Part shown: positions 17,899 through 27,187 of the stretch, piece after piece
Layout of the letters: each line of letters starts with the position of its first letter
How positions within the stretch are numbered: the stretch's first letter is position 1
DNA from: Bacteriovorax sp.
GTDB lineage: Bacteria; Bdellovibrionota; Bacteriovoracia; Bacteriovoracales; Bacteriovoracaceae
DNA: 59,624 nucleotides
Direction: 5' to 3'
Assembly: GCA_018060625.1 (NCBI GenBank)
Contig: JAGOVS010000005.1
Coordinates: 1-59,624 of the forward strand
Program-made: the position numbers and the translations under genes
Notes under the pieces: model-generated
The model's input: the letters and a program-made list of their open reading frames with translations, nothing else
Database searches by the model: none
Told to the model about the DNA's origin: nothing

Positions 17899-20055
17899 TT
17901 AAAAACTTAAGGTCCAAACATATCCAGCAATGACAATAACCATTACGATGAAATACATCTGAACTTTTCCCGATTGCAATGTTCTTAACATAACATTCAT
18001 CAATCGAACACTTGCCCCGGTACCATCAACCATTCCGCTGTCAATAATAGTATTATCAAACCATCGAGAGACAGTATAAGCGAAACGATTTACCGCGGCC
18101 CATCCATCAACACCATACTTATCATAAACGCCCATATCAAACTTAGACAAAAGATTATTAAATGGTAAAAGTCCTTTTTGGATGATTTTACCAACATACA
18201 AATCATCAAAGTAATAACGATTTTTTAAAGCTTTCGTCCAACCTGCAAAAGTCCCTGTCCACCAACCTGGATTTAGAGATTTTTTAATGTACATTGAATA
18301 AGCTAAGAAAATACCTGAGAAAGCAATGATGATCGACATGATAGCACCTAGATGATGTATCTGGTGAACATGATGAGCTTCTTCTTCACTCATTCCGTGA
18401 TTTGCATCGTAGGCTGCTTTTGGTAATTCAAGTTTGTCGCGTGTATCAACACTTCCAAAATCTTCTGACTTATACCCTTCAAAGTGATGTAAATTTTTTG
18501 CCGCTGGCTTATGAATAAGAGTTGAGAACCACTCGTTCTTAGAACCAAAAAGATTAACCTCTCCTTGGCCTGTAAAAGAGCCTGAATAAAATAATCCTAA
18601 GGTAAACAAAGCTAAAATAAGTAAAGGAACGTTTGAATTCCATCCAATATGCTCATCATGGGCATGATCATAAATATGATGATCTCGCGGCTCGCCATAA
18701 AATGTTAAAAAGAGCATTCTGAACATATAGAAGGCGGTCAAAAACGCACCCGCAAATCCAAGAAGAGCGACTGGAATGTAAACAGGATTTGCAAGGGCCA
18801 TTAATAAGGCATCTCCTAAAATTCTGTCTTTAGAAACAAAGCCTGAAAAGAAAGGGACTCCGGCAATAGCAAAACAACAAAGCAGCATCGCGAAAAAGGT
18901 GTATGGTAACTTCTTGCGCAGACCACCCATTTGCGGCATTTCTTGGCAATGAATAGAGTGTATGACAGATCCTGCAGACAAAAAGAGACAAGCTTTAAAA
19001 ACAGCGTGAGTAATTAAATGCATAAAAGACGCGTTGTATGAACCAACTCCAATACCAATAACCATATAACCAAGTTGAGAGATGGTGGAGTAGGCAAGGA
19101 CCGCTTTAATATCTGTTTGAACAAGTGCAATCGTCGCTGCTCCAAAAGCCGTAATCCCACCAATGATAGCAATAAATGGTAGTAAATGTCCTAACTCCAT
19201 TAAAGGGAACATTCTCAAAGAGAGGTATACACCCGCTGCAACCATTGTTGCCGCATGAATAAGGGCCGAACATGGAGTAGGTCCCCACATTGCGTCTGGA
19301 AGCCAAACCTGAAGAGGGACCTGTGCAGATTTCCCCATTGTTCCCATAAAAATAGAAAATCCTGCAAAAGTAGCAAGCGGAATTCCAAGTGCGTACACAT
19401 TATTAAAGGCACCCGAACCAATGGCCTTATAAATATCTACAAAAGTGACACTCCCAACGACTGACCATAGTGAAAGTATTCCTAGAAGGAAAAAAACATC
19501 GCCCACTCTTGTGGTCATAAAAGCTTTCATCGAAGCATTTCCTGCTCCTTCTTTTTCGTAGTAAAATCCAATTAGTGAATATGAGCAAAAGCCCATTAAT
19601 TCCCAAAAAATAAAAACGGAAAGAAGATTATCAGAAAGAACAAGTCCAAGCATTGCTGAAGTAAAAAGTGATAAATAGACAAAAAATCTTCCAAAGCGAG
19701 GATCATCATGCATATACCAAGTCGAGAATACATGAATTAAGGTTGCCGCAGCAGTAACCATTAGAAGCATAACGGAGGTCATGTTATCTATATAGATACC
19801 CATGTTCACTTTAAAAAGAAGAGAGCCTGCGCTCAAATCAAACCAAGTGAAGGTTTTATGAATATGATAGCCAACGGAGTAAACATTCATAAAATCTGCA
19901 AAAATTCTTAATGCAAACAAAAATGAAATAAATATTGCACCTGTACTTATCGCCACCGCAAGATTGGTGAATTTTTTGACAATAAATGCATTAATCACAA
20001 ATGCAAAAAACGGCAATAGTACAATAGGAGCAACGGTTGTGATTGTATAATCCAT
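17899..20055 (-). CDS. nuoL: NADH-quinone oxidoreductase subunit L, module 1 (long form)
   Basis: 718 aa, some 70 residues longer than the module 2 copy. Core motifs are FIFWELMGFCSYSLIGFYYE, GKSAQVPLQVWLPDAMWGPT, SALIHAATMVAAGVYLSLRM and KAVLAYSTISQLGYMVIGIG. The extra length lies after about residue 500, in a hydrophilic stretch with many Lys, Asp and His residues that includes EEEAHHVHQIHHLG; another His-rich loop (RDHHIYDHAHDEHIGW) precedes it. The C-terminal segment should hold the lateral helix and anchor. The insertion could alter contacts with NuoM/NuoN or bind a metal, but this is only suggested by composition. Confidence 0.96.
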   Translation of the reverse strand: MDYTITTVAPIVLLPFFAFVINAFIVKKFTNLAVAISTGAIFISFLFALRIFADFMNVYSVGYHIHKTFTWFDLSAGSLLFKVNMGIYIDNMTSVMLLMVTAAATLIHVFSTWYMHDDPRFGRFFVYLSLFTSAMLGLVLSDNLLSVFIFWELMGFCSYSLIGFYYEKEGAGNASMKAFMTTRVGDVFFLLGILSLWSVVGSVTFVDIYKAIGSGAFNNVYALGIPLATFAGFSIFMGTMGKSAQVPLQVWLPDAMWGPTPCSALIHAATMVAAGVYLSLRMFPLMELGHLLPFIAIIGGITAFGAATIALVQTDIKAVLAYSTISQLGYMVIGIGVGSYNASFMHLITHAVFKACLFLSAGSVIHSIHCQEMPQMGGLRKKLPYTFFAMLLCCFAIAGVPFFSGFVSKDRILGDALLMALANPVYIPVALLGFAGAFLTAFYMFRMLFLTFYGEPRDHHIYDHAHDEHIGWNSNVPLLILALFTLGLFYSGSFTGQGEVNLFGSKNEWFSTLIHKPAAKNLHHFEGYKSEDFGSVDTRDKLELPKAAYDANHGMSEEEAHHVHQIHHLGAIMSIIIAFSGIFLAYSMYIKKSLNPGWWTGTFAGWTKALKNRYYFDDLYVGKIIQKGLLPFNNLLSKFDMGVYDKYGVDGWAAVNRFAYTVSRWFDNTIIDSGMVDGTGASVRLMNVMLRTLQSGKVQMYFIVMVIVIAGYVWTLSF

Positions 20056-20079
20056 AATCTCTATATCCTTACCAAGTCA

Positions 20080-20385
20080 TTAGTTTTGTAACGTAGCTGC
20101 ATCATCTATATGTATGCTTTCTCTTAGTTGGAAAAATCTTATGACAATCCCCAACCCAACAGCGGCTTCAGCTGCAGCGATGACAATAATAAAGAGACTC
20201 ATAATGTGTCCGTCTAAATTATTATTTAAAAACTTTGTATAAGCGACAAAGTTTAGTGCCGAAGCATTTAATATAAGCTCTATTCCTAAAAGCATAGCAA
20301 TGATGTTCTTTCTGGCCACCATGACGAGGATGCCACAAATGAATAAAGCAAATGAAATTCCTAAATATGATCCTAAACTAATCAT
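20080..20385 (-). CDS. nuoK: NADH-quinone oxidoreductase subunit K, module 1
   Basis: 101-aa, three-helix subunit. Buried glutamates are Glu36 (LLGIELILN) and Glu73 (AAAEAAVGLGIVI), the exact pattern of functional NuoK. Its start overlaps the nuoJ stop by 8 nt. Family assignment is unambiguous from the two Glu-bearing helices. Confidence 0.97.
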   Translation of the reverse strand: MISLGSYLGISFALFICGILVMVARKNIIAMLLGIELILNASALNFVAYTKFLNNNLDGHIMSLFIIVIAAAEAAVGLGIVIRFFQLRESIHIDDAATLQN

Positions 20386-20914
20386 GTCTTTCTTTCCTTG
20401 GTCTAGAAATTATAGCTGCACCAATCAGGGCCCCTAAAAGAAGCACAGATGAAATTTCAAAAGCTAAAATGTGATCTGTCGCCAACAGTGTCCCTAGTTT
20501 TTCAACGGTCACTTCATTGGCCGTTAATACTCTATAAGGTTCTGCCTTAAGTACATTGGCAATAATTTTAAGATTTACCAAAGCAAAAATAATGGCTGTA
20601 AAGCCAGCGAAAAAATACGTTTTTTTATTCCCCATCGCTGCGATTTTCTCTAATCCATAACGATTGATTTTGTTGCTTGCGCCCCCCGTTAGCATGATCG
20701 CAAACAACATTAGAATAACAACTCCACCAGCATAAACGACCAACTGGGTTGCGGCTAAAAAATCAGCACCAATACAAGCATACAACCCCGCAACACCAAA
20801 AAGTGAGGCAAGAAGATAGATACATGCATGCATTAAGTTTTGCGTATAAACGACCGCAAACGCACCCGCGAGGGTTATTGAAGCCGACAATAAAAAAAGT
20901 GTATTCGTAAACAC
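20378..20914 (-). CDS. nuoJ: NADH-quinone oxidoreductase subunit J, module 1
   Basis: 178-aa membrane subunit. AATQLVVYAGGVVILMLFAI is the canonical NuoJ block; VLAFEISSVLLLGALIGAAI forms the last helix, ending in a basic tail. In module 2 the corresponding block carries LVNAGAI, one sign that the two modules separated long ago. It lies 45 nt after nuoH. Confidence 0.96.
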   Translation of the reverse strand: MFTNTLFLLSASITLAGAFAVVYTQNLMHACIYLLASLFGVAGLYACIGADFLAATQLVVYAGGVVILMLFAIMLTGGASNKINRYGLEKIAAMGNKKTYFFAGFTAIIFALVNLKIIANVLKAEPYRVLTANEVTVEKLGTLLATDHILAFEISSVLLLGALIGAAIISRPRKERHD

Positions 20915-20959
20915 AACAGATCCCCTTTATATTTTTCTCTTATCCTTATATACAGACTT

Positions 20960-22156
20960 CTAGTGATGCCCTACTGCCGTCACTGCTGATTCAAAAATAA
21001 GTGAATAAATTGATTTTCCACTAAACGCATACATCCAAACAGCACAACCTAATAAGTTAAAAAGTGCAATTGGAGTTAAGTACTTCCAACAGAGAGTCAT
21101 TAGCTGATCTACTCTTAAGCGAGGCAGAGTCCAGCGTACCCAAATAACAACATAATAAAGAGCAAATGTTTTTGTAAAGAATGAACCAAGTTCAAGAACT
21201 TGCCCAATATTTTTTGCTAACATTGAATCGAGTCCCAACTTTTCAACAAGTATGGCCCCAGAGCCAAGGTCAAAAGGAACTTTGTAGCCACCTAGAAATA
21301 GCGCCGCTGCGACTCCACAAACAACAAAGACTTCAATATATTCCGCAAGAGCAAAAAGACCGAATCTCATTCCTGAATACTCTGTATGATAACCTGAGAC
21401 GAGTTCCGATTCTGCTTCCGGAAGATCAAAAGGAGCTCTGTTGGTTTCCGCTAGTGCTGAAATAAAATATACAAAGAAGCCAATAAAGGCGAAGGGATTA
21501 TGGAATAAATACCATTCATGAGGAAGCCCACCTTGTCCGGAAATAAGAGTCTTCATTGAAAGACCTCCGGCCAAAAGAACAATAGAGATAATTGTTATTG
21601 TTCCAGGAATTTCATAAGAAATGATTTGGGAAGCCCCTCTCATCCCTCCAAGCATTGACCACTTTGAGTTTGAGGCATAGCCCCCAAGAAAAACACCAAC
21701 ACCGACAAGCGAAGCCATACCTACGAGATAAAAAATACCTACGTTTAAATCTGCAAGAATAAAACCACTTGAAAAGGGAACAACGACCAATGTGGCAAAC
21801 ACACCAATCATGCATAAAAATGGAGCCAGAATAAATACAAAGCGATCTGCATTTGCGGGAATAATGTCTTCCTTTAAAATCATCTTCACACCGTCAGCAA
21901 GGAATTGAAGAATTCCATAAGGACCAACCCGGTTAGGTCCTTGTCTCATCTGAAGATCGGCAGATATTTTTCTTTCGGCGTATGTTCCAAGCCCCCCAAT
22001 CGTTGCAAGTGCTCCTACAACAATTAAGCATGCTACTGTGAAAACGACAAAGGTCACGAGAGAAGTTGCATCAAAGCCTAATACATTTGTAAGCCAAGTA
22101 ACTACGGAGTTAAATTCTTTTGATTGTGCAAGATAGGTGACTACGGTTGAATTCAT
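20960..22156 (-). CDS. nuoH: NADH-quinone oxidoreductase subunit H, module 1
   Basis: 398-aa quinone-chamber subunit, longer than usual (about 325-350) because of an N-terminal extension of roughly 30 residues and a longer C-terminal segment. Conserved loops are ERKISADLQMRQGPNRVGPY, LQFLADGVKMILKED, ETNRAPFDLPEAESELVSGY and VIWVRWTLPRLRVDQLMTL. The ATG shares a base with the nuoA stop, showing tight coupling. Confidence 0.96.
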   Translation of the reverse strand: MNSTVVTYLAQSKEFNSVVTWLTNVLGFDATSLVTFVVFTVACLIVVGALATIGGLGTYAERKISADLQMRQGPNRVGPYGILQFLADGVKMILKEDIIPANADRFVFILAPFLCMIGVFATLVVVPFSSGFILADLNVGIFYLVGMASLVGVGVFLGGYASNSKWSMLGGMRGASQIISYEIPGTITIISIVLLAGGLSMKTLISGQGGLPHEWYLFHNPFAFIGFFVYFISALAETNRAPFDLPEAESELVSGYHTEYSGMRFGLFALAEYIEVFVVCGVAAALFLGGYKVPFDLGSGAILVEKLGLDSMLAKNIGQVLELGSFFTKTFALYYVVIWVRWTLPRLRVDQLMTLCWKYLTPIALFNLLGCAVWMYAFSGKSIYSLIFESAVTAVGHH

Positions 22157-22581
22157 TACTTATCCTTTGAAGCAACATTAACTTGTGGATTAAAACTTTT
22201 AACCCAATCAAGATCACCTTTTTTCCAGCAGTAAACAATTCCTGCCACGAGAACTAAAGTGAAAGTTAAAATAGAAAGTAGAAGTGTCCCACCAAGGCCA
22301 ATTTCATTAAATCTTTTAAAAACGGCCGCCACTGGAAACATTAGTGCGCTTTCAACATCAAAAATAATGAAGATGAGAGCGATAACGTAAAATCTCACGT
22401 TAAAATTTGCCCAAGCAGTACCCACGGGTTCTTCACCACACTCATAGGCAGTTTCTTTGAGCTTGTTAGGGTTATGAGGACGTATAATACTCCCCAGTAA
22501 CATAGAACCACCTGCCACCATCGTTGCTAGCGCAATTAAAATTACGACGGGCATGTAGACGTCTAGATTAAATGTCGACAT
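22156..22581 (-). CDS. nuoA: NADH-quinone oxidoreductase subunit A, module 1
   Basis: 141-aa three-helix subunit and first gene of the whole Nuo run. The YECGEEPVG loop with Cys48 and the membrane motif IIFDVESALMFPVA are intact, unlike the Ser-bearing copy in module 2. The C-terminus is extended (WKKGDLDWVKSFNP). The gene is divergent from mfd across 75 bp, which must hold the operon promoter. Confidence 0.96.
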   Translation of the reverse strand: MSTFNLDVYMPVVILIALATMVAGGSMLLGSIIRPHNPNKLKETAYECGEEPVGTAWANFNVRFYVIALIFIIFDVESALMFPVAAVFKRFNEIGLGGTLLLSILTFTLVLVAGIVYCWKKGDLDWVKSFNPQVNVASKDK

Positions 22582-22656
22582 CTTGATCTCCGAGATAAAA
22601 AATCCAATTTTTTAGTTTCCTTAGATTACACGAAAATATAATATCTTGGAAAGATT

Positions 22657-25600
22657 TTGTTTGCTCAAGCTGATTATCATATGAGTCACTTCAATTCACT
22701 GCTTCAAAAAATTCTCAATTGGGATGAACATAGCTCGTCACAATTGCACCTCTATGGCGCTAGCATGGAGCAGTGGAGCTTTATCCTAAGCAACTTCCTT
22801 AAGGAAAGTCCGCAGTTATTTTTAAAGAAATCGCACCTTGTTATAACAAGCTCAAATGATGAAGCAGATGAATTAACGCAAACCCTAAAGTCTCTTAATG
22901 CAAGCTGCGATCTCATTTTTTTTCCCGGACTTGAGGCTTCACCTTATAGTGGAGTTATTTCGTCAGAAAAGGCTTTTTATGATCGCTTTGAGGTATTGAG
23001 TCGATTAAGCAACAACAAAGAATCTCAAAATAAGTTTATTTTAATAACCTCCTTTGAGGCCCTCTCTTTCAAAACGCCACCACCAGAGTTTTTCAAAGAT
23101 TTTAGCCTTAAACTTACTGTCGACGACATTATTGCACCCACTGATCTTGCAAAAAAGCTCGTTGGACTTGGCTACTCGTCTGCCACTTCCGTTGAAGAAC
23201 CAGGAACTTTTATTAAAAAAGGTCAAATTTTTGATCTTTACCCCGTCGGCTCCCCCCCGGTTCGCTTATCTTATTTCGATGACCTCATTGAAAGCATTCA
23301 TGAAATTGATTTAGATACTCAAAAAACAATCCGTGAGAATTCTCTTTCTTTTATTTCAATTGCTCCCGCTGCTGGTATTTTTACATCACACGACTTTCCC
23401 GTTACCTTACGTGAAAACCTCCCTCAATCAGGCCCCTCTTTTAAAAATAAGTTTGAATTCAGAAAGAGTCTCTTTGGCAAACTCTCAGAGGGACTTTTGT
23501 TTGAAAATTATCCAGTCTATCTTCCTCTTTTTTTTAAAAAAGCAGGAACTCTTTTTGATTTTTTCAATGTTGAAGACTGCATTGTTTCTGTTTTGGGCGC
23601 TAACGAAACATATCGCTCATTCCTTGAAATGCATGAATCCTTAAGGGTTGAATTTGAGAATGAAGAAGCAAATGTAAACAGTGACAACATTCTTCCACAC
23701 TTCGACATGCTTTATGATTTTTCCTTTTTAAAGTTACTTGATAAGAAAAAAGTCATGCTTGTCGATCAATTAAATTTAAGTCTTAATTTCACAGAGGTCT
23801 CAGATGCAGTTGATTTAAGACTTATTAAAACAAAGAACTTTCTCAATCAATTCATTAACCCTACTCTTTCTAAGCCTGATTATATAAAAGCTTCCCTTAA
23901 TTACATTAAAAAACATTTTGAATTCCAGGGGCGGATTTATTTTTCTTCTTATAGCGAATCCTCTAAAGAAGAAATTAAACACCTCATTGATCTCCAAGAA
24001 TATCCTCGCGACCTTTTGGATCGAATTGAATTCTTGAACTATAAGGTTACCGAAGGTTTCTATTATGAAGGAGAAAAATTTCTTATCATCACTGATGGAG
24101 ATCTTTTTGCCGCTAAAAAGACTAAAGTTCAAAAGACCTCCAAAGTAGACCTCGATCTTTTCGCAGAACAATTGGCCACCTTAAAGGCAGGGGATTTTGT
24201 CATTCATAATGAGTACGGTGTAGGGGAATATCTAGGACTTGAATCCCTCAATATCGGTGGTGACAAAACCGACTTTCTTGTTCTTAAATACGCAGACAAT
24301 GATAAGGTTTATGTTCCCGTTTATAAATTAAACCAGATTCAAAAACATGCTGATGCCCATGCAGGCTTGAAAAAAGATAGCTTGCGCACTAATAAGTTTA
24401 TCCTGCTCAAAGCGAGGGCAAGGACTTCGGCGAAGGCGCTTGCTTTTGACCTACTTAAATTGCAAGCAGAAAGACAATCCTCCTCTGCTTATGCATTCTC
24501 TGCTCCAGATCATTTATATAAAGAATTCGAACTTGCTTTCCCTTTTGATGAAACTCCCGATCAAGCTCGCGCTATAGAAGAAGTCCTAGAGGCCATGCAA
24601 AAGCCTGTTCCCATGGATTTCTTGGTTTGCGGCGATGTAGGATTTGGAAAAACAGAAGTGGCCATGCGCGCAGCCTTTAAGGCCGTTGAAGATAAAAAAC
24701 AAGTTGCAGTCCTTGTTCCAACAACGATCCTCGCTCTTCAACATTATAATTCTTTTATCAAACGTTTTAAAGATTTCCCTATTCGCATAGAATTTATCTC
24801 TCGTTTTAAATCCCCTAAAGAATCTAAAGAAATATTGGCAAAGGCGGAAAAAGGAGAAATCGATATTCTCATAGGGACGCATAAACTTTTATCTGACAAG
24901 TTGAAATTTAGTGATCTTGGATTAGTTATTGTCGATGAAGAACAGCGTTTCGGAGTTGGTCATAAAGAAAAACTAAAACTCATGAAGGCTTCTGTTGATT
25001 TTCTCACTCTCACAGCAACTCCAATTCCACGAACCTTACAGATGGCCTTTTTGGGATTGCGCGATCTCTCGCTAATTAAAACCGCACCTCCAAGACGACA
25101 ATCAATTAAGTCCTATGTCATAAAAGAAGATGAGCTTACAATACAAAGTGCCATACAAAAAGAGCTTCTCAGAGGTGGCCAAGTCTTCATCGTCCACAAT
25201 AAAGTTAATGACATTGAACAATATGCCGCCACCATTAAAGACCTTGTTCCCGAAGCTAAAATTACTTTTGCTCACGGACAAATGGGGGAGAAGGACCTTG
25301 AAGATCGCATTAATTCTTTTTATAACGGCAACTACCAAGTCCTTATTGCTACAACGATCATAGAATCAGGAATAGATATTCCAAATGCTAATACCATGAT
25401 CATAGATCGTGCCGATACTTACGGTCTCGCTCAACTTCATCAATTACGTGGAAGAATTGGGCGTTCAGATAAAAAGGCATATGCTTATTTCGTGGTTCCT
25501 CGTATGAGAGAGATTTCTGCGATTGCTCAAAAAAGACTTCATGCCCTTCAGACATATGCAGATATGGGTTCTGGATTTAATATCGCTTCTGTCGATTTAG

Positions 25601-26190
25601 AAATTCGAGGTGCTGGAGATATTTTAGGGGCTACACAGTCTGGGCATGTAGAAGCCGTTGGGCTTGAACTCTATATGGAGCTCCTGAAAGATGCCATAAA
25701 TGAAATTCGCGGTGAAAAAAGAATTCTCAAAAAAGATATTGAAATCCTCACTCCTTTTCCTGCCTTTATACCAAACCACTATATAAGTGACCCCGGAGAA
25801 AGGCTTAAGCAATATAAGCGACTTTCAAATTGCGAGACGCTTACTCTTTTAGAAAACATTAAAAATGAATTTCTTGATATCTATGGTCTTTTCAGTGAAG
25901 AACTTTCAAATCTCTTTGTTGTCCTAGAAACTAGAATTTATCTCCAAACCCTGGGACTAAAATCTGTTCTTGTTGGTGGATCTGCCATCACCTTGAAGTT
26001 TGACAAGCCCTTCTTAGAATCTAATACTGACATGCGCGATCGTGTCGTTAATTTTTTTATTTCTCGTCCAAAAATCTATCAATTTACTCCAGATTATAGA
26101 GTTATCTATAATCACAAAACAGTCGTCAATCAAAACGATTTGCTCAAGTTTTCTAAAGAAATTAGTGAGCATTTAGTTCCATCTAAGTGA
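22657..26190 (+). CDS. mfd: Transcription-repair coupling factor Mfd
   Basis: ATP-dependent translocase that removes stalled RNA polymerase and recruits UvrA. In order, 1177 aa show a UvrB-homology N-terminal region (to about 380), the RNA-polymerase-interacting Tudor-like domain (GDFVIHNEYGVGEYLGLESL, about 510-575), the RecG-like motor with Walker A GDVGFGKTEVAMRA (about 659), VIVDEEQRFGVGHKEKLK (about 757), LTATPIPRTL and QLRGRIGRS, and the C-terminal regulatory domain. The start used is a TTG preceded by GGAAAG; an in-frame ATG at 22681 lacks a good ribosome site, but a TATAAT at 22637 would make the TTG transcript almost leaderless, so the start is uncertain by 8 codons. uvrA lies 3 kb downstream on the same strand. 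Confidence 0.96.
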   Translation: MFAQADYHMSHFNSLLQKILNWDEHSSSQLHLYGASMEQWSFILSNFLKESPQLFLKKSHLVITSSNDEADELTQTLKSLNASCDLIFFPGLEASPYSGVISSEKAFYDRFEVLSRLSNNKESQNKFILITSFEALSFKTPPPEFFKDFSLKLTVDDIIAPTDLAKKLVGLGYSSATSVEEPGTFIKKGQIFDLYPVGSPPVRLSYFDDLIESIHEIDLDTQKTIRENSLSFISIAPAAGIFTSHDFPVTLRENLPQSGPSFKNKFEFRKSLFGKLSEGLLFENYPVYLPLFFKKAGTLFDFFNVEDCIVSVLGANETYRSFLEMHESLRVEFENEEANVNSDNILPHFDMLYDFSFLKLLDKKKVMLVDQLNLSLNFTEVSDAVDLRLIKTKNFLNQFINPTLSKPDYIKASLNYIKKHFEFQGRIYFSSYSESSKEEIKHLIDLQEYPRDLLDRIEFLNYKVTEGFYYEGEKFLIITDGDLFAAKKTKVQKTSKVDLDLFAEQLATLKAGDFVIHNEYGVGEYLGLESLNIGGDKTDFLVLKYADNDKVYVPVYKLNQIQKHADAHAGLKKDSLRTNKFILLKARARTSAKALAFDLLKLQAERQSSSAYAFSAPDHLYKEFELAFPFDETPDQARAIEEVLEAMQKPVPMDFLVCGDVGFGKTEVAMRAAFKAVEDKKQVAVLVPTTILALQHYNSFIKRFKDFPIRIEFISRFKSPKESKEILAKAEKGEIDILIGTHKLLSDKLKFSDLGLVIVDEEQRFGVGHKEKLKLMKASVDFLTLTATPIPRTLQMAFLGLRDLSLIKTAPPRRQSIKSYVIKEDELTIQSAIQKELLRGGQVFIVHNKVNDIEQYAATIKDLVPEAKITFAHGQMGEKDLEDRINSFYNGNYQVLIATTIIESGIDIPNANTMIIDRADTYGLAQLHQLRGRIGRSDKKAYAYFVVPRMREISAIAQKRLHALQTYADMGSGFNIASVDLEIRGAGDILGATQSGHVEAVGLELYMELLKDAINEIRGEKRILKKDIEILTPFPAFIPNHYISDPGERLKQYKRLSNCETLTLLENIKNEFLDIYGLFSEELSNLFVVLETRIYLQTLGLKSVLVGGSAITLKFDKPFLESNTDMRDRVVNFFISRPKIYQFTPDYRVIYNHKTVVNQNDLLKFSKEISEHLVPSK

Positions 26191-26293
26191 TTTTGTACTT
26201 CCTAATTTCATTTTTCTGTTATTATAAAAGAGTTACAAACAAAATTATTTTTTTAGAATTAACTGTTCTTACGTATTAATCAGGAATTAAACG

Positions 26294-27115
26294 ATGAAAA
26301 AATCAAACGTTTTAGTGGCCCTAACATTTCTTGGCTCTCTTTCGGCCTTTGCACAGACTGCAGCTGACCCCGTCGTGGCGACTGTAAATGGAATTGAGAT
26401 CAAGAAAGGACAATTGGATCAAGCCTATGAACAAAACATGATGTTTGTTTCAGACAAAATGGTTACAAAAGAAAGTGTATTAAACGATATTATAAGTCGT
26501 GAAATAGGAATTAAAAAAGCTAAAGAAGCTAAGTTGAATGAAGACCCAATTGTAAAAGCAAAAATGGAAGATGTCCTTTATCATGCACAAATCTCAAAAG
26601 ATTTAGAAAAAAAATTGCAGGCAATAACTGTCAGCGATAAAGAAGCACAAGACTATTATGCCAAAAATAAAGAATATCGTACTGCTCACATTCTTTTTAG
26701 AATCAGAGTAAGTCCAGAAAAAGAAGAAATTCAAGAAGCTATTAAAAAATCGTTAGAGGTCTATAAAACACTTCAAGTTAAACCTCAGATGTGGCCAGAA
26801 CTTGCCAACAAGTATTCACAAAGCAGTTCAGCCCCAGCGGGAGGAGACCTTGGTTACCTTCCAGCTGTAAAATATGCACCAGAGTACTTTAAGGCCATCA
26901 ATGGAAAGGCCAATGGCTATATCACTCCTCCAGTAAGAACACAGTTCGGTTTGCATGTTGTAAAAGTTCTTGGTGTTCATGAATGGAAGGAAGTTGATCC
27001 GGCCATTTATAAAAAGATTGTTTACGATCAAAAACGCGATAAGATTCTTGAAGAATATTTCGCTGAAGGTCGTAAAAATGCCCAAGTTAAGATTAACAAA
27101 GAATTTTTAAAGTAA
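26294..27115 (+). CDS. Periplasmic parvulin-type peptidyl-prolyl isomerase (PpiC/PrsA-like)
   Basis: 273 aa with a signal peptide (MKKSNVLVALTFLGSLSAFA, cleavage after AFA-Q). A SurA_N/PpiC-type helical chaperone region follows (about 25-115). The parvulin rotamase domain spans about 127-228, with YRTAHILFRI, a YSQSSSAPAGGDLGYLP block and FGLHVVKVL, all parvulin hallmarks. No lipobox is seen, so it should be soluble in the periplasm. The ribosome site is AGGAAT 8 nt before ATG. With the SurA-like gene downstream it probably forms an outer-membrane-protein folding pair. The precise orthologue (PpiC, PrsA or a lineage-specific form) is open. Confidence 0.92.
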   Translation: MKKSNVLVALTFLGSLSAFAQTAADPVVATVNGIEIKKGQLDQAYEQNMMFVSDKMVTKESVLNDIISREIGIKKAKEAKLNEDPIVKAKMEDVLYHAQISKDLEKKLQAITVSDKEAQDYYAKNKEYRTAHILFRIRVSPEKEEIQEAIKKSLEVYKTLQVKPQMWPELANKYSQSSSAPAGGDLGYLPAVKYAPEYFKAINGKANGYITPPVRTQFGLHVVKVLGVHEWKEVDPAIYKKIVYDQKRDKILEEYFAEGRKNAQVKINKEFLK

Positions 27116-27187
27116 TCGTTCTTGCGACTTGTTTAGTAATTTCATATAACTTACTCTAGATATCTTACTAGTATCAGAGTGGGTTAT

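Noticed and set aside
7721-22581. Second Nuo set as an Mrp-type antiporter operon or an assembly duplication
   Set aside because: Both sets contain NuoA and NuoH, which Mrp lacks, and the copies differ in length and sequence throughout, so a duplicated contig is excluded.
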